Shown here: piece by piece, positions 29,879 through 40,091 of the stretch
Position numbering within the stretch: position 1 is the stretch's first letter
How the letters are laid out: every line of letters begins with the position of its first letter
From: Termitomyces sp. T153
Taxonomy: Eukaryota; Basidiomycota; Agaricomycetes; Agaricales; Lyophyllaceae
Length of the DNA: 49,945 nucleotides
Direction: 5' to 3'
Assembly: GCA_018296165.2 (NCBI GenBank)
Contig: JACKQL020000208.1
Span: 1 to 49,945 of the forward strand
The notes under the pieces: model-generated
What the model was told of the DNA's origin: nothing
The model's input: only the letters and a program-made list of their open reading frames with translations
Databases searched by the model: none
Made by a program: the position numbers and the translations under genes

Positions 29879-31778
29879 TCACGCAGGATGAAATTCGAGC
29901 ACGGCCATCTCACCTGTATGCCAAAGTTCGACAAACCGGAGATCAGCCTTGCCAGCAATATCAATGAATTCCTCCATTGTACACTCTCTACTGTTCAGCA
30001 AGACCATCGTAGCGATGTCTAGATTGTACTGGTGAACATGACCAGCACCATAATTCGGAAGTAATGGCTCCGGTGCCTCCTTCAGTGTTAACACAGAGTC
30101 GGCCTGGGGAGTACCAGTATAATCACGATTCGTGTGCTGAAGGACATAGTCATCTGCGTTATACAGATAAGTTAGCATATCCAGAAGCTTTGCAGGAGGG
30201 CCACGCACGGAGAAGGATGCAAGCACTGGGCTTTAAGACTGCGCGGATGTTGCGAAGAATCCGAATACATTTTTCATCCGACCAGTGCAACCTAATCATA
30301 GTAGTAATGTTAGGGTCCTGATGGAGGGATTTGTAGATAGATTGTTCACAAGATGTTCTTTAACTGCGGATTCTTTACATCAGGAAGCACATGCTCAATG
30401 ACCTATTGATACTCACGTAGTACACATCACACCCTTCAATCGGCGATTCAACGAAAAAATCAATAGCCTTGAATTCGATACGTTTTTCAGCAATTGCAGA
30501 GGGCAGGAGCTCCGGCCAAACTTCCATCTCCGCTTGATGAATCCTATCGGGCCGATCCTGGAGCTTGAGCAGAAGATTCGGAAAGGCTTTGATCAGCTCC
30601 ATAGCCATGGTTCCAATGCCCCCGCCAACATCATTGACGATTGTCCCAGCTGGATATTTTCCCCAAGGGAAGTCTATAGCTCTGCTGTGAGCGCCACATC
30701 CACGGACGGGAAAGAATAAAGCAAGAACGTACCTGAAAGAACGGCTGCTGCCTGTACGGCATCATTCCATCCGCGCAACCCGAGAGCAAACAATCCTCCT
30801 TGTTTTGCACCCTCCGGAGTGCCCTGATAATATCAAGCAATATGATCTCTGCACTAAATATGGTAAAAAACAACAGTACCTCCTCAAAATATTCAAACAG
30901 AGATCCATCAAATCCCGTCATCCTGTTCCATGCCGATTGCTCGATTTTTTTCTGATTTGAATTTGAGAGAACGTCCACAATCATCATTGCTGCCTTGTTA
31001 ATCTCGTTACTTTGGATTTGATTAATCAGCGGGCCAGTGGAGGAATTCCATCGTGAGATGCAAAGTCGGGGTGTTTGATACTCACTAAAAAGATAAATAG
31101 CCTGCTAGAGGGTTTGAAGAGACAAGTTGAATGCTCAGACGGTTGTTTGCGAAAAGATCTGTCGCAACTGTAAAACAAAGTATCCATGTAGAGTAAAAAT
31201 GGCACTTCGAGGTTTGTCATAGAATGACATACCTTCTCGGAAGATATGCTTAGTAGCTAATAGACGCATGATTTGGCCAAGTTTCTCATGATCAACACCG
31301 GCTTTTTCTCCGATTTCCTTTATATGCATTCCTAACGGGCGTTCTTGAAGGATATCCGGTATCTTGAACGTGATCACGACGTTCAAGCAAATAGGTTCAA
31401 AGAACTGCCAAGGTCACCATCAATTATATACACTTTACGCAGATCTAAGCAGCACCCTAACCTGTGTTGCCCTCTGTCATAAAAGACAAACTCAATGAGA
31501 AATCTAAAGATCTATGAGAAGTCAGAGGCAGAGCGGCGTACATTGAGTACAGTATGGCTCGGCCGTGCGAGGGTCGCGCACAACTGAGCACAAGCACCTT
31601 CAAGTATATGAACGGCATCATTCAGTGGAGGGGAGGAGATCGCTGCGCCCAACGCATGAGAGTACAGGCTGTCCAGAGAGAGGAGTGAGGAGTCCGTGAA
31701 GTGAGATTCAATTGTATTTGCCGTCGCTTTTATAAGTGCGACTAGGGCAGAAATTTGTCGGTTAGTAAGAGGCTCCAT
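29879..31778 (-). CDS. S-adenosylmethionine-dependent O-methyltransferase, nine exons
   Basis: My model is complement(join(29879..30153, 30209..30317, 30417..30673, 30733..30823, 30880..31009, 31086..31167, 31233..31404, 31462..31473, 31542..31778)): 454 aa, in frame throughout, introns 55-99 nt. Exon 2 is 12 nt (Arg-Ala-Thr-Gln). Residues 1-130 form the helical/winged-helix dimerisation part (FFEPICLNVVITFKIPDIL, IMRLLATKHIF). The Rossmann SAM site is NDVGGGIG (255-262), followed by FPNLLLKLQDRPD. LHWSDEKC (337-344) is the catalytic-loop region, and the C-terminus has EAPEPLLPNYGAG and LWHTGEM. This is the plant-COMT-like class of fungal O-methyltransferases, which methylate hydroxyls of aromatic or polyketide metabolites in the cytosol; the substrate is unknown and no biosynthetic cluster is visible. 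The usual HDW catalytic signature reads LHW, so the His is shifted by one. The family and start are well supported; the small exons are inferred. Confidence 0.85.
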
Positions 31779-34330
31779 CGAGGATTAGGAATGCGCAAAC
31801 GGTGCCCCGACACAGACTTTTTATATGACGAGCAAAGGACTCGTTGGTGCTGAAAGTATCGTAAGATCATAGGTAACATGATCACTTTTTCACCATTATC
31901 TCCTTCAACCAGGTACCGGTGGTCCGAGCTCGACTGGGAGCCGGCCCGATCGTCGGGCTTTTGAAGGCTTTAACACCTCAGGCCTTGTAAAAGGCTTTAG
32001 TAGCAAAGGTCTCCAGTTCATTATTTCACCTTCTATGATGATGTCCCAAAGTACTACACACCCTGCCATCTCTGTAATCTTTTATTTTTTCAGGAATTCT
32101 GTGCCAAACCTCTAACTACCCAAAATTTAGTAGCTCTAACTGTACCTGTAGTTGACAGATTATTGTATTGACCTTATGACTACAGCCTAGGATTGATACA
32201 TATGGAGCTGGATTTACAGGATCGGCAAATGTGGAGCTGGATTTACAGGATCGGCAATAATATACCGTGTAATGTATCAACCGTGTTTGGGGGAGTTAAT
32301 AACTGCTCACCGTGCTGCAAACTGCTGTTTCTCGCCATTAACAACATGAATATGCTCTACACTACCGGTTGATTTTGGATACGCTCCATGTAGAACCAAT
32401 GGATTCCTTTGTGGTGCAAGTTCGAATTCTCTGATTCCAACACTGGAATTGTTGTCATTCCATCAAAATTTGATTTCTGTGTCAAAGCATCAGCTCTTCG
32501 TTACAGTTATGACATATCGAGAGTTTCTGTATGTTATGGATGTAAAAAAGTTAATTTCAAAAATCTGCGCCTATCGTATACAGAGCTACAAATGTTATTG
32601 ACAGAGGGAGCAGGGAATACGTCACATTTGCACCGTCTCATGTTGAGCGTTCTGGAGAAAACATGTGTTAAAACTCGGGTTACTCTTGGTAGATGCCCCG
32701 GCGGTCTATGCCGTTTGATTATCTGAGCCTGCAGAGGAGAATGACCCAAACTGTAGTCCCATTGCAAATGTCTTTGATGAGTCCGTGTATAGCTGGATGC
32801 CACGGGAGAGATCCTATACGCCACAAACTTTCATCTGTCTTCTTGTGCATGATATACTCTCAACTATGACTACATATTTTACTTGGATTACAGTTATCAA
32901 TCCTACAGGCATTTCATGTTCTTCTGTACTGGGCCGTTTGAAGCCAACATATAAGTTTCTATTCTTTATCTACCATCTGCACTCAATTTCCTCACCCCCT
33001 GCTATGCACCCAGAACTGGAAGATGGGTTTCCTGCTGATTTTATCTTGTGTTTCATGGATTGTCATTGTACTGGAAGTATGAGTATGAGTTCCCTGCACT
33101 CTTTGATACCCTTCTTCCTTACTCTGGAGTCATGTCAGTGGACTGGGGCTTGATGGGGTACCTTGCGGTTGACTAGAGCTTGAGATTGACGCTCATTATT
33201 TCCTCAGTGAGCCTTACCTCGCATTCTACTTCCTCCTTTGTTCAAGTTTCTTTCCGGTCGTTCTACCTCTCGTCGATATCAATCTCTTGAATCTCACCTA
33301 TTACCCCTCATAGTCTTTTCCGAATCCATTTTCTTCCCTCCAGCCGTCCCAACAACAAGCCATAACAGCATCCCGCGTCTCACTGCTCCTCAAGAAGCAG
33401 GCAGCATGGATTTGGAGCGTTCGTCAGCCGAAGGTCTCATTGGGATCAGAGATTGAGAGCGAGAGCTTGAATGATGTGCGTGATAATAGTTGTCTGCTTC
33501 CCTTGATGATGCCCAAATGGAGCGCACGTTTATGTTGCTACATCCACTTACAATGACTATATTCATTTTGATCTATATCAATATGCGTTAGGCGTGCGAT
33601 TTCGATCGTATCGCGTTTGATGCTGAAGATTGAGATTGCTCCTTCTTCCTTTCAACAGACAATCCCTTGATTTCGTCTTTCCTCCCATTTTTCGATTTTT
33701 GGGACAAACATGCCGTCTAGACGGTGAGAGAAGCCTCAGTCAGGTCGACAGCGGCCCGGATCAGCCGCAGTTGTGAGTTGTGTCCACCTCCCTCGCCTGT
33801 GTCCTCTCCACCCATCTTTCCCTCTCCACCCTTCTGTCTGGTGCCTACTTTTCCTCTGTCTCCCTTTCTATTCTCCAAGTCTCCACCACCCTCATTACCC
33901 CGTCCAGATCTGTCATCTTTGTCCGGCACACCTATCATCCTCGATGCGTGCCCGGATGCGGAGCGAAGGCGAAGGTAACGAAGCTCACGCCAAGGGGTCC
34001 CGCAGAGAAGCTGAGATTCTGGCCATGGTCCGCTGTGCTTTTCCACGCTTGTTGCCGTCCATCAAAAAATCAAACTCTATGCGTTCCAAGCGCTTCTTCG
34101 TCCCTGACTGATTTGTCCCATGGCGTACTTTGTCTTGGATTGATTTTCTCTTCCTCAAGCACAGATTCGCGCATATATATCGTTTTCTCTCGGAGCTATT
34201 CGTCGCCTCCCACACACCAATTGCCCATGAATGAGTCGCAATGGCGACCTGCGCTGTTTGCGGGGATCTGACGTTCGTAGTGATCAACTTCACGGAGAGA
34301 TTGATTCCTACCCAATGTCGAGCATCGAGC
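31779..34330. other. Host intergenic DNA, no recognised gene
   Basis: Open frames at 32,409-32,726, 32,785-33,153 and 33,780-34,271 show no domain that I recognise. The O-methyltransferase promoter should lie just right of 31,778. A 29-bp near-duplication (ATATGGAGCTGGATTTACAGGATCGGCAA and AATGTGGAGCTGGATTTACAGGATCGGCAA) occurs at about 32,199-32,257. Confidence 0.4.
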
Positions 34331-35461
34331 AGTTCGACCGCGCATTCATAGGCCCATTCATCTGACCAATCTCCTCACTGACAACTAACCAAAACGTCAA
34401 ATTTCCATAGTGTACAAATTTCTCGTGCTCCAACGTCGTCTTCCCAGATCTTCATGCGTTGCTTGATCACTACGAGTACTCAGATCCAGAGTCACACCTT
34501 CCTCCCATGGCTACTGCCAGTACTAGGAAATTAACAGTGTCGCCATTTTCTGTATCTTACTCCCCCATCTCCTCCCCGCCCTCCTCCACGCATCGCCTGG
34601 GCCTTATCGTCACGTTTGCAACTTCCCTATCTGCCCCCTGACAAGGGACGGGGAGCTGAGTCCAAGTCCAAGTCTGGATATTACTGATAGCAACACCCCC
34701 TACGGTTCTCAGCCATGCATCTACCAACCCGATGCATACGCACTCTCCGACTACGCGACCTACGAGCACTGCTATGATGCCGCGAAGCGGTACCTCGCTA
34801 GTGCTCCTGTGCCTGTGCCCCCCGTGCCTACCATTGATAGCCTGGATTATGGCGCGCCCAAACTCGGTGCCCCTACGACTAAGCGACGCGGCCTCCAGCC
34901 CTCTTCGGCCTCAGGTGCGACACTTGAGCATCGTAGGAAGAAAAGGGGGAAGAATAGGATTGATGTTGCGGGTGTACCACTGACGAGGGGGAGGAGGAGT
35001 AAGAGGGATCATCCATGTCCTGTGTGTTCTTCCTTTCTTTACTTGCTTTGGCTTGTGACGAGGTACTTACGAGGATTGGATGTGCCTAGACACCTGGATG
35101 CTCGAAATCGTACCTTAACCCAAACGGGCCGAAGTATCACCAGGAGAAGGGGACGTGTAAGATTGAGCTCCCTGTTGAATTTCGAGTTTTCGCTGCGAAA
35201 ACCACCGTGCCTTTATCTACATCTTCGACCACTGCTCTTGCAACGTTCATTGCTCCGATGACCACTGATCTGCCAAAGTCTCCCTCTCCGCTCTCTGACG
35301 TCCCAACGACCCCCGAGCATGCGCCTCCACATCACTTGGATTATATTCCACTTTCCGTAGCCAGTCACAGATACGAGCATAAGGAGAGCCATCATCCTCA
35401 GCCCAGGCAGCTGCGAGTCTGTGATCTCGAGTTGATGGCAAATTGGGGGACGAAGTCGTAA
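34331..35461 (+). pseudogene. C2H2 zinc-finger protein remnant
   Basis: Segments of one protein appear in three frames. The first (about 34,405-34,500) reads CSNVVFPDLHALLDHYEYSDPESHL, which fits a fungal C2H2 finger with weak cysteine spacing. The second (about 34,650-35,200) has PYGSQPCIYQPDAYALSDYATYEHC, then a basic stretch (KRRG, HRRKKRGKNR, RGRRSKRDH), CPVC and LDVPRHLDARNR, a second finger in which the Cys-His spacing is too long. The third (35,207-35,461) is Ser/Pro/Thr-rich, ending NWGTKS. The family would be a nuclear DNA-binding regulator. Either decay or undetected introns explain the frame changes; the damaged fingers favour decay. The first exon upstream of 34,331 is not identified. 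Confidence 0.4.
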
Positions 35462-36760
35462 GGTCTGCAAAAATTTCTATTCGTATAGCAATGGGTAGTA
35501 GTAATAGGTAGTGTGTTTGAGCTGTCGATGGGTTGTGGCTTCCGTTACTTTCGTCTCTTTCATACATTTTATAGTTATCTATTTATTAGTCATGTCTAGA
35601 CCTCTGCGTGTTACGTGTAGAGAGTATGGAGCAACGATTGTACATAATGTTAATGTTAATGATGCAAAATCTAAGTTAGCTATCGGCTCAAAGTTATACA
35701 AACTTGGCCAATTGTGCCGTGCTTAGTTTTGCAAGGGTTCGCGGGCTCTTTGTAAAACTAGTCCTCACTTTAAAAGTAGACTGGACAATAGATTTATTGA
35801 TTTTACTTCAATAGCAAGAGACGGTCTCCAACTAACAAAGTGGGCTCAAATAGTATATCAGACTAGTAGTCCAGAAGCAACTAATCACTCGTAAGCCTAA
35901 GTGATCCACTCCCTGGGATGGCCGAGCCGTGGCAAGTAATTGCTTGGTTCTTCCCTCTGAAATCCTCCCCTATTTATACCTTGCCTACCTCGCACAGACC
36001 AGGGCTTTTCCGTGTGTTTTTGTCATTGTTCGGGAGCGCAGTCGGCCAATGGGAGGTCTGGGCATTGGGATTCCATATGGACAAGGCTTGGCAATGTGTA
36101 GTGAGGCTCTTTTTCTTCTCTCCCTTTTTCTAGACCCTTCCTTCCTATGCTGAGGCTACTGCAACCATCCTTGGAGCACTGGCTTCTGGGTCAGCTGGTG
36201 ATGCAAGTGGCAGTTGAGGCAAGCTGGGTTCTGGCTGGAGCAGCACCAGCTGTCGAGAGGCTGAGGATAGCCGGCACTGCCACTTTGTTAGGCATGTCAG
36301 CTATCACTCTGATCAATTCTCTTGATCAAGTGTGTGCTCAGTGCTCAACCCTCAACCCTTTGCTCTGGCTTCATTGTTGCTGCTTGCAGGCAAATCTTTG
36401 ACTTTTTGGGATCATTGGAGCAGTATTTCATTAAGCTAAGTACTTTCTCTGCCTACTGTTTTTAGCAAAATGCTTACAGCTTTCAGCATTTTTAGGTATA
36501 TTGAGAAAGTCCTTTCTTTTATTAAAATACCAGTTGTTATGGGTAAGTACTGCTGTATTATCAATGTTACCACTTATTACTGAAGTTTATATTCTTGTTT
36601 GATGTGTACATATGCACTGCATGATGACCCTGGGCTAAGCATGACTTTGCATGTTCTGCTCAAAAACTTCACACACACCAGCCTGGTGAGTTCACCACTC
36701 TTCATTCTTATTCTAGTTCATCAATACATATGCATGGCTAATTCTATTTGTGAACCCCAT
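35462..36760. other. Transition from host DNA to CpG-poor repetitive DNA
   Basis: No gene is recognised. CpG falls sharply between about 35,900 and 36,400. The 35,965-35,975 CTATTTATACC motif followed by GC-richer DNA looks promoter- or LTR-like, but no LTR pair was found. Confidence 0.4.
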
Positions 36761-36761
36761 G

Positions 36762-36783
36762 AACAACAACAACAACAACAACC
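36762..36783. repeat. CAA microsatellite
   Basis: About seven AAC/CAA units. In the plus-strand frame at 36,599-36,826 it encodes a short Gln run, but that frame has no other support. Confidence 0.85.
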
Positions 36784-36964
36784 ATGCCCCACTCACATGC
36801 AGGACATGGGCCCCCCACAGCTTTAGGGCTGTTTGTTGTCTGTTCTGGCTGCTATGGTGGGTATACTGACACCCATGGCCATTGTTAGGTACATTGCAAA
36901 GCTGTTGGTGTGTAGCCCAGCACTACTTTAGCTGATCAGTGTTGCCACATCATCATCATTCACC

Positions 36965-37003
36965 CACCACACCACCACCACCACCACCACCACCACCACC
37001 CAT
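36965..37003. repeat. CAC microsatellite
   Basis: More than ten CAC/ACC units in a row, preceded by CATCATCATTCACC. The frames it opens (poly-Gly on the minus strand) are low-complexity artefacts. Confidence 0.9.
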
Positions 37004-37804
37004 CACCACAATGCTTGTGCTGGTCATAGCAACACAAACAGAGTATGAACTCCAATGGATCAAACTGCAGTAAAGTGGCTGTGAGGCATAACCAGCACAC
37101 TTGAAAAGGTGTCTGGCCAGAGTACCAGTAGGAGTGTCCATGATTTGTACAGAACTACCCTTTGTCCTTTCTCTATATATCATCCTTTACTGATGTGAGG
37201 AGCATGCCTTCTAGGTTGGCTCATCAGAGGGAACATTGTACTTTTGAGGGGTTTGAGGAAGGTTATGAGAATAGACACTCAGGTAGGCAGGTAGCCAGAC
37301 CTGCTAACCACAGCCACCCATTGGCAATCAGTGCATGATCTCATCTTTATTCTATGCTTTCCTTGTCATTGACAGCTCTTTTCTGGTTGCTTTTTGACTA
37401 GTTGTTTGGGCTCATTGGTGCTACATTTGGTATGTGTTTGGTGCCTACAGTTTTTGGCATTCATATCTTACAGTTTTCAGCCAGTTTTCAAGATATATTC
37501 CAAGCATTCTGACTATGTAATCTTTTTGCCTGTCTCATGGTATGAGACCAGTGTATCATTGTTGACATTGGACACCAAGAAAATGACAACAGGACATTGA
37601 TGCTTGCTTTGATCCTAACATTAGATGCTACAAGTAGGTTGAATGCAGCAAAAGCTGAAGCAAATGAGTATTGAGAATGGCAGTTGATATATTGGAACAT
37701 GAGTGAACAGCAAACTCACTGAAGGGCTTGATCCCAAATGCTACCAAGTCTTATTTTGCCAACAGTCAAGGAAAACCACTTGAACATTGTTTTGAAGATG
37801 TATT
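37004..37804. other. CpG-poor stretch, no recognised gene
   Basis: Open frames are under 76 codons. It may contain the decayed upstream part of the Ulp1-like gene that follows. Confidence 0.4.
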
Positions 37805-38308
37805 ATGAACACAATGGTATTTTTTGATGTATGGACATACATGTTGGTCAGGACTGACACAATGATCTTGTATTTGATGTATGGCAAACATGAAATTGAC
37901 ACTCTTTGTTATTGTGTTCAAAACACAAATGTAAAACTGATTGCATTCTTATCCTGTACAAATGAACATTACTCTGCATTCCTGCTGATGCCTGGAAAAC
38001 TCCTGCACATAAACTCCCTCAGCATTTCTGCTGACCCCAACATGTTACAAATCCTTTGTTGGGTTTTTGTTGGTGCAGACACAATCATTAAGATTGTCCC
38101 AGGCTCCACTCCTAGAGTCCTTGCTTATATCAATACAGGAAAAGTAAATAGTATAGTATTATGCCTCAACAACAATAAAATAATGCAAGTAATTTTGTCC
38201 ACAAACTTGTCTGCTGTTCACTGCCAGCTCAATGTCATGCAGTGTGACATGGGTTCATGGGGTTCACAAATAGAATTAGCCATGAATGATGTGCTTCATC
38301 CTGGTTAA
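37805..38308 (+). pseudogene. Ulp1-like (C48) cysteine protease fragment
   Basis: A 167-residue frame contains NVKLIAFLSCTNEHYSAFL, then LLHINSLS, then MQCDMGSWGSQIELAMNDVLHPG. This follows the order His (EHYS), Asp (usually xDSL, here INSL) and Gln/Cys (usually Q-x-D-x-GSCG, here GSWG) of Ulp1/SENP proteases, which remove SUMO-like modifiers. In basidiomycetes such domains are frequent in transposon-encoded proteins. The putative Asp is Asn and the nucleophile Cys is Trp, so this copy would be inactive. The surroundings are CpG-depleted. The match is from motif order only; the family call is tentative. Confidence 0.42.
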
Positions 38309-38650
38309 ATGGATTTACTTTCTCCACCATACTTCTGAACCTTACCTCTTTTTGTATAGTGAGGAACAGGATACAATGCATGCCAGCACCATTGACATTG
38401 GTCTTTTATTTGTTTGATCTACCCAAAACATGTTACCTGTATATTTCTAAGTGTTTTTGGGCAAGAAGATGAGGCCATGATCATGACTCATCATGTTGGA
38501 TGTCAATCAATCACATTCCAAGAGTTCTGTATGATGTGTGGTGCACTCATGCTGTTCTATGGTTTTGGAATTTAAAAGTTAAAGAGGTGAATTGTGAGTC
38601 CTTGGTATTGGACATGGTATAGTAGAGCAACTCTGCTCATATGTAGGACA
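38309..38650. other. CpG-poor spacer
   Basis: No gene or repeat recognised between the Ulp1-like fragment and the LTR fragment. Confidence 0.4.
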
Positions 38651-38750
38651 TGTCAGGGGACCACTGTTTTAGGTCAGCATGTGCATGGCCACAATCATGC
38701 ACATGCAAGTCTGGGTCATGTGATTAGGCCAGCATGTGCATGGCCACAAT
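38651..38750 (+). repeat. Orphan U3 fragment of a B2-type LTR
   Basis: TGTCAGGGGACCACTG followed by the AGCATGTGCATGGCCACAAT unit twice, about 55 bp apart. It matches the first 100 bases of the B2 3' LTR (14,447 onward) and ends inside the second unit. It keeps the LTR's exact 5' end but nothing downstream. Confidence 0.75.
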
Positions 38751-38937
38751 GAATCAATCAAAAGCCTTTGATCGAGGTCTATGTAAGTGACTCAACCCTT
38801 GATCAACCCTTGATGTGTCACATTGCACCCCTTTGGCCATATCACACTGGCTTGGTCACTCATTGACAATGGCCTCATTGTCTTCTCCCTACCATTGTTT
38901 GACATCATATATTAGTTCTAGCTATGCTTAATTTTCT

Positions 38938-39035
38938 CTCATCCTGCTTCCTTTCCTTACTCACACAGAGCTCATCAAGTCCACTTTAGTCTATGTCCTG
39001 CTTTCTTTCCTTACTCACACAGAGCTTGTCAGTCC
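38938..39035 (+). repeat. Tandem duplication upstream of the DIRS-like gag
   Basis: TCCTGCTTCCTTTCCTTACTCACACAGAGCT is repeated about 54-55 bp later with one or two differences. It lies in the presumed leader of the DIRS-like element. Confidence 0.75.
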
Positions 39036-39089
39036 TTTGGACTCAGCTTTTTGATTCTGCAGGATGCTTTTGTTTTTCAGGCAGGCACT

Positions 39090-40079
39090 ATGCATAGTTT
39101 GGGTTGTCCTTGTCTCCCAAGCAATTGGTTTGCCCCAGCAAACTACCACTCATCCCCACCTCCCTTATCACCATCATTGCCTCTCACATCCCTCATGCCT
39201 TCTCCTACATCACCAACCTTCATGCCTGATGACAACCAGCCAGGGTCTAGCCCTGACCCCATGGAGTCACAGCTGCAGAGCAGCAATGCTGTGCTGGCAG
39301 GCATGATGATGATGTTTTGTGCCTTTGCCACTCTGGCTAACCAATTGCCAGGCCCCACATCAACTCTCACTGGTGGAACACAACTGATTCCCCATGCAGC
39401 TTTTCCAGCATTTGTGTCAACAGACCAGTCTTCTGCTGGTAAGTCATTACCAGCCCTTTTTCCTGCCATTGAAGCAAGTATGCTGCTGGACATTGCCCAC
39501 CACAATTTCTGCCCCATGGACCTATGCAAGCTCAATCCCACATCTAAGTTCTGGTGTGCTGAGATGGAGCATACCAACACAAATGGTTTCCAGATTACTG
39601 GCACAAAGGACTATCCATCCTTCCACACCCTGCTCATACCTCTCTCCACATACTTCTCAGTGCTCCAAGCTTTTGTGGCCTCTTCAGGTGATGCTAATGC
39701 TATGTTTGTAATTGGCCATGGGGCAGTGAGGTACCTGTCACATCTTGCAAGCCTCAATCAAAAGTACAAATGAGCAGCAGTATTACAGTACCATATTCAT
39801 TTCCACCTCAACTGCCACCAAGAGATGCTCATAGGTTCTTACACTGGCTGAGCCAGGCCAGATGACTTGCTTCTGACAGAATTCTGCCTGGGCAATGTGA
39901 GGGTGCCAGCTGCATCATATAAAACTGCTGGAAAGTGCAAGTGCAATGTTAGCACAGAAACCTGTTTCACTTTCAATAAAGGCACTTGTAGTGCATCTCC
40001 TTGCCCTGATGGCTGCATCCATAAGTGCTGCAGATGCAGCAGCAAAGACCACTCTGAAAAGGACTGCAAGAAGGCCTGA
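39090..40079 (+). pseudogene. DIRS-like gag with Cys/His-rich motif (broken)
   Basis: From the ATG at 39,090 a 227-codon frame runs to a stop at 39,771. It has a Pro/Ser-rich N-terminus and a folded-looking part (MLLDIAHHNFCPMDLCKLNP, HTLLIPLSTYFSVLQAF). After two stops, another segment (39,867-40,079) ends in ETCFTFNKGTCSASPCPDGCIHKCCRCSSKDHSEKDC, a Cys/His cluster typical of agaric DIRS gag as I remember it and probably nucleic-acid binding. A TTTTTCAG just upstream of the ATG could be a splice acceptor. Confidence 0.65.
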
Positions 40080-40091
40080 GGTCATGCTTTA

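Noticed and set aside
33780..34271. 163-codon plus-strand frame upstream of the zinc-finger remnant
   Set aside because: Composition is low-complexity Ser/Pro/Leu, all frames are partly open, and no homology is recognised; may be leader DNA.
36956..37183. 75-codon minus-strand frame with a poly-Gly tail
   Set aside because: The Gly run is the antisense of the CAC microsatellite.
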